Part shown: positions 1-6,382 of the stretch, in pieces
How positions within the stretch are numbered: position 1 is the stretch's first letter
Layout of the letters: the number at the start of each line of letters is the position of its first letter
Source: Chloroflexota bacterium
Lineage (GTDB): Bacteria; Chloroflexota; Dormibacteria; Aeolococcales; Aeolococcaceae
Assembly: GCA_003491925.1 (NCBI GenBank)
Contig: DNAU01000051.1
Span: forward strand, 222 to 9,467
Direction: 5' to 3'
DNA length: 9,246 bases
The notes under the pieces: model-generated
What the model was told of the DNA's origin: nothing
Seen by the model: only the letters and a program-made list of their open reading frames with translations
Database searches by the model: none
Made by a program: the position numbers and the translations under genes

Positions 1-276
1 GGCTCCGGCGCCCACGGACGGAATGTTCCAGCGGCCCGCAGCCGCATCCGCATCCGCTGATCGGCACCACCCAGAGGAGGACTGAGGAGGTATGGAGGAT
101 GGCTTAGCTTTTCGGGCTCCGCCGGCCCCGAAGGGCGAGCGGAGGCGATCGTCCGGTTCCCTGGAGGGAGAGGTCACCGGGTGCGACCGCCGGCCGTGCG
201 CTCAGATCCGTCGGCGACATTCCATCAGCAGTGCACGTCCCCCTCGGGCCGTGCGTCACGGAGATCGTGTAGCTAG
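1..276. other. Upstream region without a convincing gene
   Basis: No reading frame here has recognisable protein character. Positions 1-60 are open in frame 1 up to a TGA and could be the tail of an upstream gene, but 19 residues are too few to identify. Two consensus GAGGAGG tracts lie at 74-80 and 84-90. The second sits 8 nt before ATG GCT TAG (99-107), a two-codon ORF. A 62-codon ORF (92-280) overlaps the start of the next gene by ATGA, but it is arginine-rich, resembles nothing known and has its nearest Shine-Dalgarno only 1 nt away. The most economical reading is a leader or promoter region for the binding-protein gene. Confidence 0.4.
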
Positions 277-2112
277 ATGAATCTAGGAAAGATTGCGGTA
301 CTCGCCGCCGGGGTCGCCCTCGGGGTGGCAGCGTGCGGCAGTACCTCGACGCCAACCTCGTCCTCGCCCAGCACCAGCACGACAAAGGTCGGGCCGGCGC
401 TGACCGAGGAAGCCACCACCGGCACCACCTTCGTCCAGGACTTCAACCCGTACGACCCCAGCTCGCTGGCCAACGGGCTGAACATGACCAGCCTGATCTA
501 CGAGCCCCTCTACGAGATCGACGCCCTCAACCCCGCCCCCTCGGGGATGCACCCCTGGATGGCGACCGGGTACTCGTTCGGGACCGGCGGCACGACCCTC
601 AACATCACGGTCAGGTCGGGCGTCAAGTTCAGCGACGGCAGCACCATGACCGCCACTGACGTGGCCAACACCTTCGCTATAATGAAGGCCTTCCCGGCAG
701 CCGACTACAGCGGCGTGCCGGCCCAGAGCGTGGCCCCGACAGTCAGCGGCAACACCGTCACCCTGACGTTCGCGACGCCGCAGTACACCAACCTCTGGTC
801 GATCCTGGGCAGCACCTACATCACCCAGGCCAGCGCCTTCCCGGTCGGTACCGACCCGTCGAAGGAGACGGTCGCGAACCCGGTCGGCACCGGCCCGTTC
901 ATGCTGGACAGCTTCAGCACCCAGGCCGTCAAGTTCAAGCCCAACCCGCACTTCTTCGAGGGGACGCCCCCCGAGTCGGAGATCGTGGTTCCGAACGAGG
1001 CGACCAACAACGCGGCGACCGAGGCTCTCGACAACGGCACCCTCGACTGGGCCGGCAACGAGATCCCGAGCGTCGTGGCCAACTACATCGACCTGAACCC
1101 GAACACCAACCACGTCTGGTACGCATCGGGCAACACGGTCACCCTCGACTTTAACCTCGCGTCCGGTAACGGCGGCGCCCTCGGCATCGGCGACCAGGCG
1201 GTCCGTCAGGCCGTGAGCCTGGGCATCGACCGCGGCACCCTCTCCTCGATCGGAGAGTCCGGTTACGAGGCGGCGGCCACCTCGGCAGGCGGGCTGAACC
1301 CCGCCCAGCAGGCGGCCTACCCGAGCTCGACCTACGCCAACGACCTGCCGGCCGACTCCGCGGCCACTCCGAGCAGCGCACCTGCCGGGTGGAGCGGCCC
1401 GACCGTGCAGAGCGTCCTCGAGGCCGATGGCTACGCCCCGCCGACCGGGTGGGGCACCGGGACCAGCACGACCACCGAGGAGCCTGACCCCGGCGGGACC
1501 GTTGTCTGCGACGGCTCCAACCTTGCCAACTGCTGGACCAAAGGCGGCCAGATCATCAAGTTCACGATCTGGGACCCCGAGGCGTTCTCGGACTACTGGG
1601 CGGACGCCCAGGAGATCGCGAGCGAGCTCCAGGGTGAGGGCATGGACGTGAGCACGGACAACGCGTCCGGTGGTTACTCGCAGTGGCAGGACGCCATGAA
1701 CGTCGGCAACTTCCAGACCGCCCTCCACTGGGGCGCTGGCGGCAACATCCCGTTCGTTCAGCTCCAGAACTGGCTCGACTACAGCGACTGCACCGCCCCT
1801 CTGAGCTGCGCGGCCGGCGACTACGCTGAGTTCCAGTCTTCAGCCGCTGCGACGGCCCTTCAGCAGTACGAGGGAGCCGACCCGACCACCTCGGCCGGGC
1901 AGGCGACCATCGCCTCCGCCATCCAGGCCCTCGAGGGGATCATGGCCACCGACGTCCCGTACGCCCCGGTTCTCTACGGTGCGGACTGGAACGTCTACAG
2001 CACCCTTCACTACACCGGGTGGCCGAGCGCCAGCAACCCGTACATGGACCCCTCCCCGGACAACCCCGAGCTTCCCTACATCCTCATGCAGCTGAAGCCG
2101 GTGGCCTCCTAA
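277..2112 (+). CDS. ABC transporter substrate-binding lipoprotein, family 5 (oligopeptide/cello-oligosaccharide type)
   Basis: This is an extracytoplasmic solute receptor for an ABC importer, 611 residues. Residues 1-19 form a lipoprotein signal with Lys5, a hydrophobic core and a VAAC lipobox; Cys20 would be the lipidated residue. A Ser/Thr-rich tether follows to about residue 40. The mature part reads as an SBP_bac_5 protein: FNPYDP near the start, SLIYEPLYEID, the VKFSDGSTMTATDVANTF block, NPVGTGPFMLDSF, and AVRQAVSLGIDRGTL. Its C-terminus (YTGWPSASNPYMDP, then LMQLKP) resembles family-5 proteins that bind sugars rather than peptides. Two close Cys pairs, C411/C419 and C505/C511, could form disulfides outside the membrane. 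The start fixes a proper signal peptide, although no good ribosome site precedes it (GGAG at 260-263 is 13 nt away). No permease or ATPase genes are visible. The family assignment is secure. A cello-oligosaccharide ligand is inferred from the downstream cellobiose phosphorylase, and a peptide ligand remains possible. Confidence 0.9.
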   Translation: MNLGKIAVLAAGVALGVAACGSTSTPTSSSPSTSTTKVGPALTEEATTGTTFVQDFNPYDPSSLANGLNMTSLIYEPLYEIDALNPAPSGMHPWMATGYSFGTGGTTLNITVRSGVKFSDGSTMTATDVANTFAIMKAFPAADYSGVPAQSVAPTVSGNTVTLTFATPQYTNLWSILGSTYITQASAFPVGTDPSKETVANPVGTGPFMLDSFSTQAVKFKPNPHFFEGTPPESEIVVPNEATNNAATEALDNGTLDWAGNEIPSVVANYIDLNPNTNHVWYASGNTVTLDFNLASGNGGALGIGDQAVRQAVSLGIDRGTLSSIGESGYEAAATSAGGLNPAQQAAYPSSTYANDLPADSAATPSSAPAGWSGPTVQSVLEADGYAPPTGWGTGTSTTTEEPDPGGTVVCDGSNLANCWTKGGQIIKFTIWDPEAFSDYWADAQEIASELQGEGMDVSTDNASGGYSQWQDAMNVGNFQTALHWGAGGNIPFVQLQNWLDYSDCTAPLSCAAGDYAEFQSSAAATALQQYEGADPTTSAGQATIASAIQALEGIMATDVPYAPVLYGADWNVYSTLHYTGWPSASNPYMDPSPDNPELPYILMQLKPVAS

Positions 2113-2436
2113 GGATCAGGGGATCCCGCTGACCTGTCGGTCAGTGACGACAACCGAATAAGGGCCCACCTCCCAAGGTGGGCGGCCGGGGCCCGGCCGG
2201 CAACGTGCCGGCCGGGTCACCGACCCAGGGCGGGACGGCCCCGTGGCTCCGCTGAGTCACGTGGCCGTCTTCGTCTGACCATGCGGCAACCTGCCCCGAC
2301 CTCGGCGCGACCTGAGGGCGTCACGGTGCGGGGTGGAGCACGCGAACATGACGGTGCCGGCCGGCGGTGGAGCGGTGACTTCCCGGCGGCGATCGGCTGG
2401 GCAATCGGCTATCGGGCTGGCGCAGGGGACCTGGCA
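2113..2436. other. Intergenic region with tandem inverted repeats and untranslated leader
   Basis: Between the binding-protein stop and the preferred phosphorylase start lie 324 nt. The first half carries consecutive inverted repeats: a 5-bp stem at 2113-2117/2122-2126, a 6-bp stem at 2129-2134/2139-2144, two strong hairpins described separately (2164-2216), and an imperfect 10-bp stem at 2235-2245/2258-2268 with one mismatch. The second half (2281-2436) is open in the phosphorylase frame from an ATG at 2281. However, that ATG has no Shine-Dalgarno and the encoded 52 residues look like nothing in the GH94 family. The heptamer ATCGGCT occurs twice, at 2392-2398 and 2404-2410. I find no clear -10/-35 pair. 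Confidence 0.5.
2164..2216 (+). terminator. Two adjacent strong hairpins, possible terminator or processing site
   Basis: The first hairpin is a perfect 8-bp stem, GCCCACCT (2164-2171) with AGGTGGGC (2176-2183), loop CCCA. The second is a perfect 11-bp stem, CCCGGCCGGCA (2192-2202) with TGCCGGCCGGG (2206-2216), loop ACG. They begin 51 nt after the binding-protein stop. Neither is followed by a T-run, so this is not a canonical intrinsic terminator. In GC-rich bacteria such structures can still cause termination or protect the 3' end of a highly expressed binding-protein message. The stems are read directly; the role is inferred. Confidence 0.55.
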
Positions 2437-2439
2437 TTG
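2424..2439 (+). promoter_or_regulatory. Ribosome binding site and TTG start of the GH94 gene
   Basis: AGGGGA at 2424-2429 is followed by a 7-nt spacer and TTG at 2437. Starting here gives a protein beginning MRYGHFDDDRREYVI. That is where GH94 cellobiose phosphorylases usually begin, and it yields 816 residues, matching the family's usual 800-820. The upstream ATG at 2281 has no comparable site. Confidence 0.7.
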
Positions 2440-4887
2440 CGATACGGACACTTCGATGACGACCGCCGCGAGTACGTGATCTCACGGCCCGACACTCCCC
2501 TTCCCTGGATCAACTACCTGGGGCTGGAGGAGTACTTCGGGATCATCTCGAACACCGCGGGCGGTTACTCGTTCTACCGCGACGCGAGGCTGCGCCGGGT
2601 GAGCCGCTACCGCTACAACAACGCCCCCTTCGACCTGGGAGGCCGTTACATCTACCTGCGCGACGACGTGACCGGCGAGAGCTGGTCGCCGTCGTGGCAG
2701 CCGACCCAGAGCGCGCTCGACGCCTACGAGTGCCGGCACGGCCTCTCCTACACCACCATCGCCTCCACCCACCGCGGCGTGCGGGCGGAGACGCTCTACT
2801 GCGTCCCACTCGGAGAGACGCTGGAGGTGTGGCGGCTCCGGCTGACGAACCTGACCGGTGAGCGGCGTCCGCTCTCGGTGTTCTCCTCGGTGGAGTTCTG
2901 CCTCTGGGACGCCCAGGACGACGCGACCAACTTCCAGCGCAACTTCTCCACCGGCGAGGTCGAGGTGGAGGGGAGCGTCATCTACCACAAGACCGAGTAC
3001 CGCGAGCGACGCAACCATTTCGCCTACTTCGCCTGCTCCGAACCGCTGGCCGGCTTCGACACGGCTCGGGAGGCCTTCCTCGGTCCGTACCGCGGCTTCG
3101 ATCGGCCGATCGCGGTGGAGCGCGGAAGCGCCGGCAACTCGATCGCTCATGGATGGGCCCCGCACGGATCACATCACGTCCGGCTGGAGCTCGGACCGCA
3201 CGAGGAGCGTGAGGTCGTCTTCGTCCTCGGCTATCACGAGAATTCGGTCGCCGAGAAGTTCGACCCGCCGGGGAGCCAGGTGATCAGCAAGCGGGCGGTG
3301 ACACCGGTGATCGAGCGATGGCTCCGGCCCGAGATGGTGGAGGAAGGCCTGCGCGGACTGCGCGCGCGCTGGGACGAGCTGCTCTCCCATGTTCAGGTGA
3401 GCACGCCCGACCAGCACACCGACCGGATGGTCAACACCTGGAATGCCTACCAGTGCATGGTCACCTTCAATCTCAGCCGGTCGACGTCGTTCTACGAGTC
3501 GGGGATCGGCAGGGGGATGGGATTCCGCGACTCCAACCAGGACCTGCTCGGCTTCGTCCAGATGATCCCGGAGCGGGCCCGGCAGCGGATCCTCGACATC
3601 GCTGCCACCCAGCTCAGGTCGGGGGGCGCGTACCACCAGTACCAGCCGCTCACCAAGCGCGGCAACGACGACATCGGCTCGGGTTTCAACGACGATCCGC
3701 TCTGGATGGTGCTGGGTGTCGCCGCCTACCTGAACGAGACCGGCGATGACTCGATCCTCGACGAGGCGGTCCAGTACGACAACGCCGACGGCTCCGAGGC
3801 TCCTCTCCTCGACCATCTGCGCCGCAGCGTGGCCTACACCCTGGACCGGCTCGGCCCCCACGGCCTGCCGCTGATCGGCCGAGCCGACTGGAACGACTGT
3901 CTCAACCTCAATTGCTTCTCCGACAACCCCGGGGAGGCGTTCCAGACCACCCAGAATCGCAGCGGTGGGGTGGCCGAGTCGGTCTTCATCGCCGGTCAGT
4001 TCGTGCTCGCCGCCCGCGAGCTGGCCGACATCGTCAGCCGCCGCGCTCAGCGCGAGGAGGGGAACCGGCTGCTCGACGCTGCGACCGCGATGGCGGCGAC
4101 CATCGCGGAGCACGGCTGGGACGGCGCCTGGTTCCGGCGCGCCTACGACTTCTTCGGCAATCCGGTGGGGTCCTCGGTCTGCGACGAGGGCCAGATCTTC
4201 GTGGAGTCCCAGGGGATGTGCGTGATGGCCGGGGTTGGGATCGACGACGGCCGGGCGCGCCAGGCTCTCGACAGCGTGCGCGGCCGGCTGCTCACCGAGC
4301 ATGGCGTGATGCTTCAGCAGCCGGCGTACAGCGGCTACCGTATCGAGCTCGGCGAGATCTCCTCGTACCCCCCCGGCTACAAGGAGAACGCCGGCATCTT
4401 CTGCCACACCAACCCGTGGATCATGATCGCCGAGGCGATGACCGGCGACGGCGACGGCGCCTTCGAGGTTTACCGCCGGACCAATCCATCCGTCCGTGAG
4501 GCGATCAGCGAGGTGCATCGCTGCGAGCCCTACGTCTACGCCCAGATGATCGCCGGGCACGACGCCCCGACCCACGGTGAGGCCAAGAACTCGTGGCTCA
4601 CCGGCGCCGCCGCCTGGAACTACGTGGCCATCACCCAGTGGATCCTCGGGATCAGGCCGGAGCGCGAGGGGCTGCGCATCGACCCGGTGATCCCCGCGGC
4701 CTGGCCGGGTTTCACCGTCACCCGGCGGTTCCGCGGCTCCACCTTCCGGATCACCGTCCGCAAGCCGGAGGGAATCACCGGCCGGGTGTGCCACCTGGTC
4801 GTCGACGGCACCCCGGTGGAGGGCAACCTCGTGCCCCTCGCCCCCGCCGGGGCCACCGTGGACGTCGAGGCGATCATCTCCGCGTAG
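2437..4887 (+). CDS. GH94 cellobiose phosphorylase
   Basis: A cytoplasmic glycoside phosphorylase: cellobiose plus inorganic phosphate gives alpha-glucose-1-phosphate and glucose, saving ATP compared with hydrolysis. The 816-residue product has the GH94 layout: N-terminal beta-sandwich (about 1-270), helical linker, (alpha/alpha)6 barrel (about 310-735) and C-terminal beta domain. RADWNDCLN contains Asp487, equivalent to the general acid Asp490 of the Cellulomonas gilvus enzyme. FYESGIGRGMGFRDSNQDLL and the LNCFSDNPGEAFQTT stretch after the catalytic Asp are of the cellobiose type; diacetylchitobiose phosphorylases differ at both places. Glu640 and Lys649 in GEISSYPPGYKENAG have the spacing of the acceptor-site Glu649/Lys658 pair. 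GEAKNSWLTG and LGIRPEREGLRIDPVIP close the barrel. There is no signal peptide. The gene is intact. An ATG at 2281 would add 52 unrelated residues and is disfavoured. Substrate could extend to longer cellodextrins, but the active-site motifs argue for cellobiose. Confidence 0.93.
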   Translation: MRYGHFDDDRREYVISRPDTPLPWINYLGLEEYFGIISNTAGGYSFYRDARLRRVSRYRYNNAPFDLGGRYIYLRDDVTGESWSPSWQPTQSALDAYECRHGLSYTTIASTHRGVRAETLYCVPLGETLEVWRLRLTNLTGERRPLSVFSSVEFCLWDAQDDATNFQRNFSTGEVEVEGSVIYHKTEYRERRNHFAYFACSEPLAGFDTAREAFLGPYRGFDRPIAVERGSAGNSIAHGWAPHGSHHVRLELGPHEEREVVFVLGYHENSVAEKFDPPGSQVISKRAVTPVIERWLRPEMVEEGLRGLRARWDELLSHVQVSTPDQHTDRMVNTWNAYQCMVTFNLSRSTSFYESGIGRGMGFRDSNQDLLGFVQMIPERARQRILDIAATQLRSGGAYHQYQPLTKRGNDDIGSGFNDDPLWMVLGVAAYLNETGDDSILDEAVQYDNADGSEAPLLDHLRRSVAYTLDRLGPHGLPLIGRADWNDCLNLNCFSDNPGEAFQTTQNRSGGVAESVFIAGQFVLAARELADIVSRRAQREEGNRLLDAATAMAATIAEHGWDGAWFRRAYDFFGNPVGSSVCDEGQIFVESQGMCVMAGVGIDDGRARQALDSVRGRLLTEHGVMLQQPAYSGYRIELGEISSYPPGYKENAGIFCHTNPWIMIAEAMTGDGDGAFEVYRRTNPSVREAISEVHRCEPYVYAQMIAGHDAPTHGEAKNSWLTGAAAWNYVAITQWILGIRPEREGLRIDPVIPAAWPGFTVTRRFRGSTFRITVRKPEGITGRVCHLVVDGTPVEGNLVPLAPAGATVDVEAIISA

Positions 4888-4941
4888 TGCACCGGCGAAT
4901 CGGAAACCTTCCTCCGGGTCAGTGCACCAGGCCTCTACCCG

Positions 4942-4957
4942 CATACTCGCCACCATG
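4942..4957 (+). promoter_or_regulatory. hisC: Candidate leaderless promoter of the aminotransferase gene
   Basis: CATACT at 4942-4947 matches TATAAT at four positions including A2 and T6, and ends 7 nt before ATG at 4955. That places the expected transcription start on the start codon itself. No Shine-Dalgarno precedes this ATG or the alternative GTG at 4922, consistent with leaderless translation. No convincing -35 is seen. The octamer AGTGCACC occurs at 4886-4893 and again at 4921-4928, just upstream. Confidence 0.4.
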
Positions 4958-5998
4958 TCGCGTCACCGGCGCCGATCCCTCGGTCCCGATTTCGGCTACG
5001 TCCCGGGCGAGCAGCCGCCGGATGGCGCGACCTGGATCAAGCTGAACACCAACGAGTCGCCGCTCTCACCGTCCCCCCGGGTGACGGCGGCGGTGAGCCG
5101 CGCCGTCGAGGAGCTGCGCCGCTACCCCGATCCTCAGGGCGAGCCGCTGCGCTCCGCGCTCGCCCGGTACCACGGGCTGCCCGCGGAGGGGGTGATGGTC
5201 GGCAACGGGGCCGACCAGGTGCTCGAGACCTGCTTCCGAGCCTTCGCCGACCCCGGCGACACCGTGGTGCTGACCCGTCCCACCTACTCGCTGCTGCCGG
5301 TGCTCGCGCGGTTGGGCGGCGCCCGCATCGCCACCGTGCCCCTCGCTCCGGGGGAGCCCCTACCCGCGGCCCTGGCGACCACCCCCGCCGTGATGCGCCT
5401 TCTCTGCAACCCCAACTCACCGACCGGCGGCTGGGTGCCGCCGTTGGCGATCGAGCGGGTCCTGGGTCAGGTCGACTCCGTGGTCGTGATCGACGAGGCG
5501 TACTGCGACTTCGCCCCCGAGTCCTGCGTCCCCCTGCTGGTCCACCACGACAACTGGCTGGTAGTTCGCACCTTCGCCAAGAGCCATGCCCTCGCCGGAC
5601 TGCGGGTCGGTTACGCGCTCGGCCACCCCGACCTGATCGGCGACCTCTCCGCGGTGGTCGAGTCCTACCCCGTCGACCGGCTGGCGCTCGCCGCCGCCGA
5701 AGCGGCCCTCGCCGACCGCGACCACCACCGCCGCATCGTCGAGCTGGTCATCGAGGAGCGCGAACGGCTGGCCGCCGCTCTGCGCGGCGCCGGCTGGGAC
5801 GTGGGCGAGTCGCGGGCCAACTTCCTTCTCGGCCGGCCCCCGGGGGGCGACGCGGTCGGGGTCGCCGCCGAGCTCCGCGATCAGAGGATCCTGGTGCGCC
5901 ACTTCCCCGGCGGCGATCACTCCGACCGGCTGCGCATCACGGTGGGCACACCCGCCGAGAACCGTGCCCTGCTCACCGCCCTGGGCATCGGGGGGTGA
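4955..5998 (+). CDS. hisC: Histidinol-phosphate aminotransferase-like PLP enzyme
   Basis: A fold-type I, class I/II aminotransferase of the HisC group. In histidine synthesis HisC transfers an amino group from glutamate to imidazole-acetol phosphate. Motifs in order: LNTNESP near the N-terminus, RYPDPQGEPLRSALA, the PLP-binding VGNGADQVLE, NPNSPTGG, DEAYCDF, the Schiff-base Lys209 in TFAKSHALAGLRVGY, SRANFLL and RLRITVGTPAEN. The 347-residue length is typical. In the usual TxSK motif the Ser before the Lys is Ala here. The chosen ATG has a -10 motif immediately upstream; a GTG at 4922 would add 11 residues. No other his gene is nearby. Related HisC-fold enzymes (aromatic aminotransferases, threonine-phosphate decarboxylase) cannot be excluded, so the family is firm and the substrate moderately so. 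It starts 67 nt after the phosphorylase and its stop codon lies inside a hairpin. Confidence 0.85.
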   Translation: MSRHRRRSLGPDFGYVPGEQPPDGATWIKLNTNESPLSPSPRVTAAVSRAVEELRRYPDPQGEPLRSALARYHGLPAEGVMVGNGADQVLETCFRAFADPGDTVVLTRPTYSLLPVLARLGGARIATVPLAPGEPLPAALATTPAVMRLLCNPNSPTGGWVPPLAIERVLGQVDSVVVIDEAYCDFAPESCVPLLVHHDNWLVVRTFAKSHALAGLRVGYALGHPDLIGDLSAVVESYPVDRLALAAAEAALADRDHHRRIVELVIEERERLAAALRGAGWDVGESRANFLLGRPPGGDAVGVAAELRDQRILVRHFPGGDHSDRLRITVGTPAENRALLTALGIGG

Positions 5999-6007
5999 GC
6001 CCCCCGA
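5988..6007. terminator. Hairpin between convergent genes, overlapping the hisC stop codon
   Basis: TCGGGGGG (5988-5995) pairs perfectly with CCCCCCGA (6000-6007) around a TGAG loop, an 8-bp stem of mostly G-C pairs. The hisC stop TGA is in the loop. The stop of the opposite-strand gene is at 6017-6019, so one symmetric structure could serve both converging transcripts. No T-run follows on either strand, so intrinsic termination is not assured. Confidence 0.5.
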
Positions 6008-6016
6008 GGCGCTGCA

Positions 6017-6265
6017 CTACGAATCGTGTCCCGCCCGCGGCCTGACCACGACGATCCGCGGTCCCCGACTCAGCAGGAGGAGGGCGATGACCCCCACGAG
6101 CACTCCGGGCACCAGCAGCGGTCGGCGGCCGAGGAACTCCTCGATGCGGGCGCGTGGCCCGTCCTCACGCGGAAGGACGATCGGTCGCTCCGTGACCAGG
6201 TCGACCGTACCCCCCACCGCTGTCTCGTCGAGCGGCGCGCTCGCCGCCGCGGACATCGTCTCCAT
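6017..6265 (-). CDS. Small single-pass membrane protein of unknown function
   Basis: I do not recognise a family. The 82-residue product has a polar, acidic N-terminal part (about 1-46), then FLGRRP and a hydrophobic segment at about 50-66 (LLVPGVLVGVIALLLLS), and a short basic tail (RGPRIVVVRPRAG). This suggests one membrane helix near the C-terminus. The start is supported by GGGGAG at 6273-6278 on the minus strand, 7 nt before ATG at 6265. A TTG at 6298 would add 11 residues but lacks such a site. A coherent membrane helix together with a well-placed ribosome site argues for a real gene, as does its place in an otherwise empty 440-nt gap. It converges on hisC and diverges from the rhodanese gene. 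No function can be assigned. Confidence 0.6.
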   Translation of the reverse strand: METMSAAASAPLDETAVGGTVDLVTERPIVLPREDGPRARIEEFLGRRPLLVPGVLVGVIALLLLSRGPRIVVVRPRAGHDS

Positions 6266-6272
6266 CGCTCTG

Positions 6273-6303
6273 CTCCCCAAGCGCTGCGGGCCGCGCAATC
6301 CTA
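6273..6303 (-). promoter_or_regulatory. Candidate -10 element and ribosome site for the small membrane protein
   Basis: Read on the minus strand, TAGGAT (6303 down to 6298) fits the TAnnnT -10 pattern and would start transcription near 6291. GGGGAG (6278 down to 6273) with a 7-nt spacer precedes the ATG at 6265. No -35 element is clear. The ribosome site is the stronger of the two. Confidence 0.4.
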
Positions 6304-6304
6304 C

Positions 6305-6330
6305 TCCCCGCGCGGCGGGCCGCGTGGGGA
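6305..6330. repeat. Strong inverted repeat in the divergent intergenic region
   Basis: TCCCCGCGCGG (6305-6315) pairs with CCGCGTGGGGA (6320-6330) over 11 positions with a single G-T wobble, loop CGGG. It lies just upstream of the candidate -10 of the minus-strand gene and about 110 nt before the rhodanese start. It could be an operator or simply a GC-rich structure; no known regulator motif is recognised. Confidence 0.45.
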
Positions 6331-6382
6331 TCCCTCCGTTCCCCGAGGGGCTCGCCTCACCCGGCCATGGAAACTTGAGTGG

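Noticed and set aside
92..280. 62-codon ORF overlapping the binding-protein start by ATGA
   Set aside because: Coupled-looking overlap, but the product is arginine-rich without family resemblance and the nearest Shine-Dalgarno ends 1 nt before the ATG.
678..683. Perfect TATAAT inside the binding-protein gene
   Set aside because: No acceptable -35 at normal spacing and it lies in a conserved coding segment; likely chance.
283..1728. Long minus-strand ORF (481 codons) opposite the binding-protein gene
   Set aside because: Val/Gly/Arg-rich translation without motifs, as expected from the antisense of a GC-biased gene; the plus-strand protein is clearly identified.
3169..4956. Long minus-strand ORF (595 codons) opposite the GH94 gene
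   Set aside because: Shadow of codon bias; no recognisable domain and complete overlap with a conserved enzyme.
6374..6380. CTTGAGT, a half-site of the HspR-type HAIR repeat, before the rhodanese gene
   Set aside because: The partner ACTCAAG at 7-nt spacing is absent and the gene is not a heat-shock gene; a single heptamer is weak evidence.
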